Shown piece by piece: positions 1 through 6,078 of a DNA stretch of 15,993 nucleotides. This DNA is from Bacteroidota bacterium (GTDB lineage: Bacteria; Bacteroidota; Bacteroidia; Chitinophagales; Chitinophagaceae): assembly GCA_023430465.1 (NCBI GenBank), contig JAEZAM010000121.1, forward strand, positions 1 to 15,993, read 5' to 3'. The translations under genes and the position numbers were made by a program. Every line of letters begins with the position of its first letter. Within the stretch, counting starts at the first letter, position 1. A model generated the notes under the pieces. It ran no database searches and had not been told where the DNA came from. It saw nothing but the letters and a program-made list of their open reading frames with translations.

Positions 1-1
1 C

Positions 2-1933
2 CCTACACCGATCGCCGGTGCTGACCTCGCCGCTTACCTGAAGACGTTACAATCCAGCCAGATCGAGGCGATAGAGATCATCACAAACCCGTCGGCGCGG
101 TATGATGCTGCGGGTAATGCAGGCATCATCAATATACGGTTGAAGAAAAATAAAAGCTTTGGCACAAACGGATCGGTGAATGCCGGTTATGCGATCGGAA
201 CTTACCCGAAATACAATGGCGGCCTTTCATTGAATCACCGCAATGCAAAAGTTAACCTGTTTGGTAACTATAACTATACCCGCAACCGGAACATCAATCA
301 CACCTATTTCTATCGCATGGTACAGGACACCCTGTTCGACCAGGCAACGATCATGACGTCAAAAAACGAAAGCCATGGGTTCAAAGCGGGTATGGATTAT
401 TTTGTCAACCGCTCCAGCACGATCGGTGTGATGGTGAATGGTAATTTCTCTGACAATACGTTTGACAGTGACGGTACTACGTTTATTTCCTATCAGCCGA
501 CGAATACACCGGTGAAGCGACTTGAGGCCGACAACCGCAGTAGCGGCAAACGCAACAACATCAATGCGAACGTGAATTATCGCTACACGGACACTTCCGG
601 CCGTGAGCTGAATATGGACGCTGACTATGGCAGATACCGAATCGATAATGATCAGTATCAGCCAAACATTTACTTCCTGCCAGGAACCACGGTGCCAATC
701 TTTCAACGGGTAAACAATATGATACCCTTGTCAGATATCGACATCTATAGTTTCAAAACAGACTACGATCGCAATTTCCTGAAAGGCCGCCTGGGCATCG
801 GAGGCAAAATTTCCTATGTGGAAACATCCAACGATTTCTCCCAGTACGATGTAAACAACTCTCAAAAAAAGTATGACTCGGCACGCAGCAATGACTTCCG
901 TTACAAGGAAAATATCAATGCTCTCTATGTAAACTATAACAGGGCCTTCAAAGGCTTTACCGTACAGGCAGGGTTGCGGATGGAAAATACCAACCTGGAA
1001 GGACGCACATCCGGTTTCCGCTGGGACGGGCAGTCAGGGGAGTTTGATGTTTATGATACGACCTTCAAGCGTCACTATACCAACCTGTTCCCAAGCGCTG
1101 GTATCACTTTCAACAAGAACCCGATGAACCAGTGGAGCATCACGGTGACAAGAAGGATCGACAGGCCCGCATACCAGAACCTGAATCCGTTCGAGTTCAA
1201 ACTGGACGAGTATACTTATCAAAAGGGTAATACGGACCTGCGGCCACAGTATACAACCAGCATCGGCGTTACGAATTCATATAAATTCAAACTTACGTCT
1301 ACCCTGAATTACAGCCACGTGAGTGATGTGTTCTCTCAGATCATTGATACGGCGGATAGATCGAAGAGCTTCATCACACAAAAGAACCTGGCGCAGCAGG
1401 ATATCGTCAGCCTGAATATCAGTTATCCGTTCATGTATAAAAAGTTCATGGCTTTCCTGAACCTGAACTCTTACTATACACATTACGAAGCCGATTTCGG
1501 TGTTGGAAGAAAAGTGAACCTCGATGCGTTTGCCTACAATTTCTATGGTCAAATGACCTACAAACTCACGAAGACGCTTACCGCTGAGTTATCAGGCTGG
1601 TATGCCTCACCGAGCATCTGGCAGGGTACGTTCGAGAGCCGTGGTATGGGCGGTATCGATGGAGGGTTTCAGCAGGTGATCTTCAAAGGAAAAGGAAACC
1701 TGAAGCTGTCTGTAAGCGATATCTTCAAAACGATGCGCTGGTATGGTGAAAGTAATTTTGCCGGCCAGTTCCTCCGCGCGAATGGAAACTGGGAAAGCCG
1801 CCAGTTCAAGATCAATTTCACATACCGGTTTGGCAGCAGCCAGGTGAAGGCAGCCCGCCAGCGTAAAACCGGTGCAGAGGATGAAAGCAACCGCGTAGGC
1901 GGCGGCACACAGGGAGGCGGAATAGCTCCTTAA
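2..1933 (+). CDS. Outer-membrane beta-barrel (TonB-receptor-like) protein, C-terminal part
   Basis: The reading frame is open from the first bases, so the gene starts upstream of the window; 643 residues are visible. The first visible residues are the end of a plug domain, with the phrase IEIITNPSARYDAAGNAGII (about residues 22-41 of the visible part), which is highly typical of the outer-membrane beta-barrel family (Pfam OMP_b-brl_3, TonB-receptor related) of Bacteroidota. The rest is a series of short amphipathic strands rich in Tyr, Asn and Arg, as in a beta barrel, ending in a closing strand like FKINFTYRFG near residue 610. After it comes a charged, glycine-rich tail. The protein should sit in the outer membrane, probably importing a ligand with TonB energy, but the substrate cannot be read from the sequence. 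A TTG near 140 is not the start, because plug sequence continues upstream of it. The family call is firm; the function is not. Confidence 0.9.
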   Translation, partial: PTPIAGADLAAYLKTLQSSQIEAIEIITNPSARYDAAGNAGIINIRLKKNKSFGTNGSVNAGYAIGTYPKYNGGLSLNHRNAKVNLFGNYNYTRNRNINHTYFYRMVQDTLFDQATIMTSKNESHGFKAGMDYFVNRSSTIGVMVNGNFSDNTFDSDGTTFISYQPTNTPVKRLEADNRSSGKRNNINANVNYRYTDTSGRELNMDADYGRYRIDNDQYQPNIYFLPGTTVPIFQRVNNMIPLSDIDIYSFKTDYDRNFLKGRLGIGGKISYVETSNDFSQYDVNNSQKKYDSARSNDFRYKENINALYVNYNRAFKGFTVQAGLRMENTNLEGRTSGFRWDGQSGEFDVYDTTFKRHYTNLFPSAGITFNKNPMNQWSITVTRRIDRPAYQNLNPFEFKLDEYTYQKGNTDLRPQYTTSIGVTNSYKFKLTSTLNYSHVSDVFSQIIDTADRSKSFITQKNLAQQDIVSLNISYPFMYKKFMAFLNLNSYYTHYEADFGVGRKVNLDAFAYNFYGQMTYKLTKTLTAELSGWYASPSIWQGTFESRGMGGIDGGFQQVIFKGKGNLKLSVSDIFKTMRWYGESNFAGQFLRANGNWESRQFKINFTYRFGSSQVKAARQRKTGAEDESNRVGGGTQGGGIAP

Positions 1934-1936
1934 GCA

Positions 1937-2031
1937 GTTTAACCCAAAGACCCCAAAATATAAAGGCGCAAAGAGTATCTTATTACGTATACTCCTTGCG
2001 CCTTTGCTTATTTGCGCGCTTTGCGTAAAAC
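1937..2031. repeat. Long imperfect palindrome filling a convergent intergenic region
   Basis: Arms 1937-1978 and 1989-2031 are imperfect reverse complements over about 42 bases. The outer parts (GTTTAACCCAAAG against GTTTTACGCAAAG once reversed) match at 11 of 13 positions, and the inner 17-base stem has one mismatch. Motifs such as GCGCAAAG and CTTTGCGC recur within it. It occupies nearly the whole space between two convergent stop codons, as expected of a REP-like dispersed element that also ends transcription. Whether it is dispersed in the genome cannot be seen from one copy. Confidence 0.6.
1962..2005. terminator. Hairpin between convergent genes, probably bidirectional terminator
   Basis: The stem 1962-1978 / 1989-2005 has 16 pairs and one A-C mismatch around a 10-base loop. 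On the minus strand it is followed by a T-rich stretch (TTATATTTT), so it best fits termination of the cyclophilin unit. On the plus strand the following sequence is less T-rich. It is the core of the longer palindrome described separately. Confidence 0.65.
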
Positions 2032-2036
2032 CTAAA

Positions 2037-2741
2037 TCAGCGACGTCTTTTGATCAATTTAGCAGTAAGGATCCTGATATCTGTAATGGGCCGGTCACGG
2101 TCGATTCCCTTGCTGGTTTCAGCGAGGGATATTTTTTCCACCACATCCAGCCCGGAAACCACTTCTCCAAACACCGTATAGCTCATATCCAGGTGCGGCG
2201 TCCCGCCGATTGTTTTATATACCTCCCGTTGTTCAGCGGGGATCTTTCTCTTCAGGCGCATTGTTTCCAGCGAATCCAGTCCCCCATCGGTAAAGGTTCG
2301 CCCCTGTACTATATAAAACTGGCTGCCACTGCTGGCTTTGGCCGGGTTTACGTCATCGCCTTCCCGCGCTGCAGCAAGTACGCCACGCTTATGAAAAAGC
2401 CCCGGGCGGAACTCGGCGGGTATGGTATAATTCGGCCCACCTTCACCCAATGGTTTACCGGCTTCTGCCCGCCTGCTATCAGGATCACCGCCCTGTATCA
2501 TAAATCTTTTTATGACACGGTGAAAGAGTACGCTATCGTAATAGCCGGTTTTTACCAGTCCTATAAAATTATCACGGTGAAGCGGAGTTGAGTCGGACAA
2601 TCGCAGGACGATGTCACCATAGCTGGTTTCTAGCAATACATCACGCTTGCGGTCTTTCTTTTTAATCTTAACGGCTGGCTGCGCGATCAGCATCGTAGCG
2701 CCGAGCAGCAGAGAGGACAATAATAGCAGATATTTTTTCAT
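2037..2741 (-). CDS. Secreted cyclophilin-type peptidyl-prolyl cis-trans isomerase
   Basis: This 234-residue protein catalyses cis-trans isomerisation of X-Pro bonds and probably helps fold exported proteins. Residues 1-21 form a signal peptide (MKKYLLLL followed by a hydrophobic run and AQ). The cyclophilin domain runs from about residue 34 to the end. The signature FHRVIKRFMIQGGDP (73-87) supplies the catalytic Arg75 plus Phe80, Met81 and Gln83, and SGSQFYIV lies at 138-145. The position of human CypA Trp121 holds His183, and that of His126 holds Tyr188, as in divergent bacterial forms that bind cyclosporin poorly (inference). A roughly 30-residue charged helical insert (about 150-180) precedes the HLD segment. 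The start lies 17 bases after the stop of the upstream 114-residue gene, so the two are probably cotranscribed. The family call is secure; location in the periplasm is inferred from the signal peptide. Confidence 0.93.
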   Translation of the reverse strand: MKKYLLLLSSLLLGATMLIAQPAVKIKKKDRKRDVLLETSYGDIVLRLSDSTPLHRDNFIGLVKTGYYDSVLFHRVIKRFMIQGGDPDSRRAEAGKPLGEGGPNYTIPAEFRPGLFHKRGVLAAAREGDDVNPAKASSGSQFYIVQGRTFTDGGLDSLETMRLKRKIPAEQREVYKTIGGTPHLDMSYTVFGEVVSGLDVVEKISLAETSKGIDRDRPITDIRILTAKLIKRRR

Positions 2742-2758
2742 GTAATTTTTTTAAAAAA

Positions 2759-3103
2759 TTAAAATCCATGCTCTTCAAAATACAGCAGCACATGATCCCG
2801 TAAAAAATTTTCCTGCTCCACAGGATTCATATCGGGCATTGGCTTCAATTGGCGGAAATGTGGCCAGCCGTCTTTATCCTTTCCCTGGAATTCATAAAAT
2901 CCACTCGGGGTGAGTAATGAACAAATAGCCACGTGCATCAGGTCCTGCTTTTGCTCTTTTGTAAATTTTTGCCCGGCCTTTCCCGTTTCCTGGATACCGA
3001 TCAGAAACAGCAACGTTTCCATATCCGGCTTTTTGCCAAAACGTTCAACAAGCCGCGCTTCCAGGTTCCACCACCGTTGTTGAAGATCATCATTTGTAAA
3101 CAT
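2759..3103 (-). CDS. Conserved hypothetical protein, 114 residues
   Basis: I do not recognise a named domain. The protein is small, soluble-looking and acidic, without a signal peptide or membrane segment. It has two likely helical blocks (about residues 4-40 and 46-62), a Trp pair at 11-12, a short DKDGWPHF segment near residue 80 and an aromatic, acidic C-terminus. Codon use resembles its neighbours and the product looks like a real, conserved Bacteroidota protein. It is the first gene of a two-gene unit with the secreted cyclophilin 17 bases downstream. It is divergent from serS, with a TATCTTTG promoter box ending only 5 bases before its ATG. That placement supports this start and suggests a very short or absent leader. 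Function is unknown; it could be a cytosolic regulator or adaptor, but nothing visible decides this. Confidence 0.75.
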   Translation of the reverse strand: MFTNDDLQQRWWNLEARLVERFGKKPDMETLLFLIGIQETGKAGQKFTKEQKQDLMHVAICSLLTPSGFYEFQGKDKDGWPHFRQLKPMPDMNPVEQENFLRDHVLLYFEEHGF

Positions 3104-3108
3104 AGCCG

Positions 3109-3116
3109 CAAAGATA
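3109..3116 (-). promoter_or_regulatory. TAnnTTTG promoter box (TATCTTTG) for the 114-residue gene
   Basis: Read on the minus strand this is TATCTTTG, an exact match to the Bacteroidota -7 consensus TAnnTTTG. It ends 5 bases before the ATG at 3103, so transcription would begin at or next to the start codon. No well-spaced -33 TTG/TTTG element is clear. Confidence 0.55.
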
Positions 3117-3163
3117 GGATGGGGCGCATGTGTTTACTACCAACCGTGGTCGGCGGCTTTGGT

Positions 3164-3171
3164 TATATTTG
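3164..3171 (+). promoter_or_regulatory. TAnnTTTG promoter box (TATATTTG) for serS
   Basis: This is an exact match to the Bacteroidota -7 consensus. The expected transcript start is near 3177, giving a leader of about 12 bases before the ATG at 3189. A TTG start at 3159 would lie upstream of the transcript start, so the box helps choose the ATG at 3189. Confidence 0.6.
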
Positions 3172-3188
3172 CGCAAATTATTCGTCGC

Positions 3189-4460
3189 ATGCTGCAATTA
3201 CAGGTACTCCGGCAGGATCCGGAAATGGTCAGGAAGAAGCTGAAGGTGAAGCATTTCGCCAACATCGAACTGGTAGACGCAATCATATCAGCAGATGACG
3301 AACGGAAGAAATTACAGGCAGAGGCGGATAACACGCTATCCCGCATCAACTCGATCTCAAAAGAGATTGGCCAATTGATGGCCAAAGGTCAGCGCGAGGA
3401 AGCGGAAAGCCGCAAGCAGGAAGTGGCGGGCTTCCGCGATAGCCTTGGACCCGTCCAGGAGGCACTCGCTACTGCAACGAAGAAAGTGCAGGATATGCTG
3501 ATCACACTTCCCAACCTGCCATCCGACAATGTACCTGAAGGCCGTACGCCGGAAGACAACGTGGTCGTTCGCGAGGGTGGTCGAAAGCCACAACTTCCGG
3601 AAGGTGCTGTGCCACACTGGGACCTTATCCGGAAATATGACATCGTGGATTTTGAGACCGGCGCAAAAATTACCGGCAGTGGTTTCCCGCTCTACAAAGG
3701 AAAGGGAGCAAAACTGCAACGCTCGTTAATCCAGTATTTCCTTGATTACAATACTGCAGCCGGCTATACAGAATATTCACCGCCATTTATGGTGAATGAA
3801 GCTTCGGCCTATGGCACAGGACAGTTGCCCGACAAAGAAGGCCAGATGTATCATATGCCCGAGGACGGGTTTTACATGATACCGACATCAGAGGTACCTG
3901 TTACCAATATATACCGTGATGAGATTCTGAAAGAAGAAGCACTACCGGTGAAGATGACAGCATACTCACCCTGCTTCCGACGTGAAGCCGGCAGCTTTGG
4001 GAAAGACGTTCGCGGGCTCAACCGCGTTCACCAGTTTGATAAGGTAGAGATCGTACAGCTCACCACACCTGCAAGCAGCTACCAGGCCCACGAAGAAATG
4101 GTGAACCATATCGAAGGACTGTTACAGACGCTTGAATTGCCGTATCGGATACTGAACCTTTGTGGTGGAGATATGAGTTTTACCTCTGCGCTCACCTATG
4201 ATTTTGAAGTGTACAGTGCTGCACAGGAACGCTGGCTGGAAGTAAGCTCGGTCTCAAACTTTGAAGGATACCAGGCGAACAGGCTTAAGGCCAGGTATAA
4301 GGATGCGAGCGGGAAAACACAGCTCGTTCATACGCTGAATGGAAGTTCGCTGGCGTTACCAAGGATCGTGGCCTGCCTGTTGGAAAATAATCAGACGGCT
4401 GACGGCATTGTATTGCCTCCTGCGTTACATAATTATTTTGGAGAAAAAATCATCAACTAA
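3189..4460 (+). CDS. serS: Serine--tRNA ligase (seryl-tRNA synthetase)
   Basis: This 423-residue enzyme, the usual length for a bacterial SerRS, charges tRNA-Ser (and tRNA-Sec where present) with serine in the cytoplasm. The N-terminal start MLQLQVLRQDPEMV is followed by the tRNA-binding helical hairpin (about residues 30-110, Lys/Glu/Gln-rich). The class II catalytic core follows: motif 1 region around YTEYSPPFMVNEASAYGTGQ (193-212), serine-site TSEVP (233-237), motif 2 with FRREAGSFGKDVRGLNRVHQF (263 on), and motif 3 LNGSSLALPR (383-392). All catalytic landmarks are present. An in-frame TTG at 3159 would add ten residues, but the ATG at 3189 gives the canonical N-terminus and lies just downstream of a promoter box. 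The cytochrome gene 23 bases downstream may be cotranscribed, though there is no obvious functional link. Confidence 0.98.
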   Translation: MLQLQVLRQDPEMVRKKLKVKHFANIELVDAIISADDERKKLQAEADNTLSRINSISKEIGQLMAKGQREEAESRKQEVAGFRDSLGPVQEALATATKKVQDMLITLPNLPSDNVPEGRTPEDNVVVREGGRKPQLPEGAVPHWDLIRKYDIVDFETGAKITGSGFPLYKGKGAKLQRSLIQYFLDYNTAAGYTEYSPPFMVNEASAYGTGQLPDKEGQMYHMPEDGFYMIPTSEVPVTNIYRDEILKEEALPVKMTAYSPCFRREAGSFGKDVRGLNRVHQFDKVEIVQLTTPASSYQAHEEMVNHIEGLLQTLELPYRILNLCGGDMSFTSALTYDFEVYSAAQERWLEVSSVSNFEGYQANRLKARYKDASGKTQLVHTLNGSSLALPRIVACLLENNQTADGIVLPPALHNYFGEKIIN

Positions 4461-4483
4461 TTTTTATATTGGTAAAAATTTGA

Positions 4484-4804
4484 ATGATGAAATCTAGCTT
4501 TCTGGTCCTGGCCATCGCTCTTGTTGTTATTGCGTGCCAGCGCAAGTCCACGCCAAATGTATCTGACCGCACTGATTTGCCCGTAGCCCCTGCCGCTCCT
4601 GTCGCTACAGCAGCAGATATACAGGCAGGACAGGTAATCTATACCACAAGTTGCAGCCGCTGTCACAAAACAAAGCCGGTTGAAAACTGGACAGTAGACC
4701 AGTGGAATGGCATCCTGAAATCAATGATCCCGAAGGCGAAGCTCGATACGATCCAGGCAGGGCAGGTGACCGCTTATGTACATTCGAACGCTAAAAAGTT
4801 ATAG
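4484..4804 (+). CDS. Small monoheme c-type cytochrome lipoprotein
   Basis: The protein has 106 residues. A lipoprotein signal (MMKSSFLVLAIALVVIAC, lipobox VIAC with Cys18) anchors it to a membrane facing the periplasm. A Pro/Ala-rich linker (about 30-45) leads to a compact cytochrome c domain with the heme-attachment motif CSRCH (Cys57, Cys60, His61). Met81 in the SMIPKA segment is the likely distal axial ligand. The WTVDQWNGILKSM stretch resembles the helix before the Met ligand in class I monoheme cytochromes. It should carry electrons, but no oxidase or reductase partner lies nearby. Two ATGs occur at 4484 and 4487 and either could be used. It follows serS by 23 bases and ends at a strong hairpin. 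The call is confident at the level of heme binding and lipidation. Confidence 0.88.
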   Translation: MMKSSFLVLAIALVVIACQRKSTPNVSDRTDLPVAPAAPVATAADIQAGQVIYTTSCSRCHKTKPVENWTVDQWNGILKSMIPKAKLDTIQAGQVTAYVHSNAKKL

Positions 4805-4818
4805 CCTGTCATGATAAT

Positions 4819-4855
4819 AATGAAGAAAGGAATGCCTGGCATTCCTTTCTTCATT
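4819..4855. terminator. Perfect hairpin between convergent genes (bidirectional terminator)
   Basis: The arms 4819-4835 and 4839-4855 pair perfectly over 17 bases around a 3-base loop. One arm is purine-rich, the other pyrimidine-rich (CTTTCTTCATT), so each strand ends in T-rich sequence. It sits between the convergent stops of the cytochrome gene (4804) and the metalloprotease gene (4875). Confidence 0.85.
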
Positions 4856-4874
4856 TATAGAATTTTCAGTGATG

Positions 4875-5852
4875 TTATGGCTGAGCAAAACTGCTTCTTG
4901 GTCCGCCGGATGCGAACACAGCCAGCATCCTGGTTTTCTGTCCGGCTGTGAACATGTACATACACGCATCATCGGTATAGTCCATATAGTTCATCGTCAT
5001 TTCTACAGGAGTCCCGGAGCAGGTGCTTTTATGGCCTGCTGAAGGGCAGCCATAGTTAGCAGTATTGTGCTGAGGCGTATCCCCGACAAGATCATTGCCG
5101 CAAGTGGCATCTCCCCAGATGTGGCGAAGATTCAGCCAATGACCAACTTCATGGGTTGCTGTTCTGCCCTTGTTGAATGGCGCTGCTGCAGTGCCGGTGC
5201 GGCCCATTGCATTGTCATCGATGACCACCCCGTCCGTTGCAGAGCTTCCGCCCGGAAACTGTGCATAACCGAGAATGCCCCCGCTGAGGTTGCAGACCCA
5301 GAGATTGAGCTTGGTCGTTGGGCTGGTTGGAGCGATTCCCTGCGCACTTTTTTTCATTGCATCATTGGTGCTCCATCCTGTCTTGGTAGTGGAGCGACGT
5401 TTTACCTGGTCGAGGACGAAGCGCACGCCGATGTTACCTGACTTTACGGAACCATAGGTCGAAGTGAGATTGTAATCACTGTTGGTTGCAGAGAAATCTT
5501 CATTAAGGACGTCGATCTGCGATTGTATCTGCGCCTGGGAAATATTCTGTGCAGTAGTACGATAAAGCACATTTACCACAACAGGAATTTCGATGACTCC
5601 ATTTACCAGCCGAAATGCTTCGGGGTTTGCTGCTGCGCGCTGCGTGAATTCTTCAATATCCTGCATGCGTGCCCGGAGTGAAGGATCAGCCGCCATTTGC
5701 TGCTCTAGTACATCTTGTGAACTGCAACGTCGCTCGGTTGCGGTGAACGTTTCTTCTTCGGCCAGCATGTTTTCCTGGATTTCCTTGTCGGATTTGTTAC
5801 ATCCAAGCATCAACAGAAAGCCTCCTGTCAGGAGGATCAGGGTTTTTTTCAT
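4875..5852 (-). CDS. M43-family (cytophagalysin/pappalysin-like) zinc metalloprotease lipoprotein
   Basis: This is a secreted endopeptidase of 325 residues. Residues 1-18 are a lipoprotein signal with lipobox LMLGC (Cys18). A pro-segment (about 25-80) contains RRC at 41-43, at the place where M43 enzymes can hold a cysteine-switch residue. The catalytic domain (about 85-320) carries the metzincin zinc site HEVGHWLNLRH (His234, Glu235, His238, His244) followed by IWGD. The Cys-containing DTPQHN...GCP region is typical of M43, and the Met-turn lies in MNYMDY (Met290). The protein ends at FAQP soon after the catalytic domain, with no sorting domain of the type IX secretion kind, which suits a lipid-anchored enzyme. 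The gene stands alone, convergent with the cytochrome gene and divergent from the DUF1800 gene. Substrate is unknown. Family assignment is firm. Confidence 0.93.
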   Translation of the reverse strand: MKKTLILLTGGFLLMLGCNKSDKEIQENMLAEEETFTATERRCSSQDVLEQQMAADPSLRARMQDIEEFTQRAAANPEAFRLVNGVIEIPVVVNVLYRTTAQNISQAQIQSQIDVLNEDFSATNSDYNLTSTYGSVKSGNIGVRFVLDQVKRRSTTKTGWSTNDAMKKSAQGIAPTSPTTKLNLWVCNLSGGILGYAQFPGGSSATDGVVIDDNAMGRTGTAAAPFNKGRTATHEVGHWLNLRHIWGDATCGNDLVGDTPQHNTANYGCPSAGHKSTCSGTPVEMTMNYMDYTDDACMYMFTAGQKTRMLAVFASGGPRSSFAQP

Positions 5853-6078
5853 GTGTAGCGATTTTTGTGTGTGGGAAAAGTTGTCTCTTAAATTTATGTC
5901 AAAACTTCACCGTTCGAATCCGGTGTCTCTGCATTTTATTGCAACCAAGTATCTAATGGTTGCAACTGTGGGTAGAGTTATATACCGCTGCTCAGGGTAT
6001 TTACCTAAGATGTCCGGATAAGGTGGAAAACTCGTTAAACTTTTGACTATGCTGCAGGTCTGACGTGAAAGCGTTTCG
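5853..6078. other. Divergent intergenic region with tRNA-like fragment
   Basis: This 226-base region separates the metalloprotease (-) and DUF1800 (+) starts and must hold both promoters. On the minus strand TAAATTTA (5889-5896) is one base off the TAnnTTTG box and is the best candidate for the metalloprotease. No exact box is visible for the DUF1800 gene. On the plus strand 5908-5933 resembles the T-arm and 3' acceptor strand of a tRNA: CACCG, an 8-base loop containing TTCGAAT, CGGTG, then TCTCTGC and A. No matching 5' half (GCAGAGA start) is found upstream, so it is not an intact tRNA gene. No convincing protein gene is seen here. Confidence 0.5.
5939..5965. repeat. Inverted repeat TTGCAACC-N11-GGTTGCAA
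   Basis: Perfect 8-base inverted repeats (5939-5946 and 5958-5965) flank an 11-base spacer. The spacing puts the half-site centres about two helical turns apart, as for a dimeric regulator's operator. It lies between divergent genes, 113 bases before the DUF1800 start. It could also form a small hairpin. Function is inferred only from shape and place. Confidence 0.4.

Noticed and set aside
2004..2591. Plus-strand open frame of 195 codons
   Set aside because: It is antisense to the cyclophilin gene, which has clear motifs; the translated product looks like a shadow frame.
3159..3188. Upstream TTG start for serS
   Set aside because: The ten extra residues are not family-like and would begin upstream of the promoter box's expected transcript start.
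5593..6021. Plus-strand open frame of 142 codons across the metalloprotease start
   Set aside because: It is mostly antisense to the lipoprotein signal and pro-segment of the M43 gene and has no family features.
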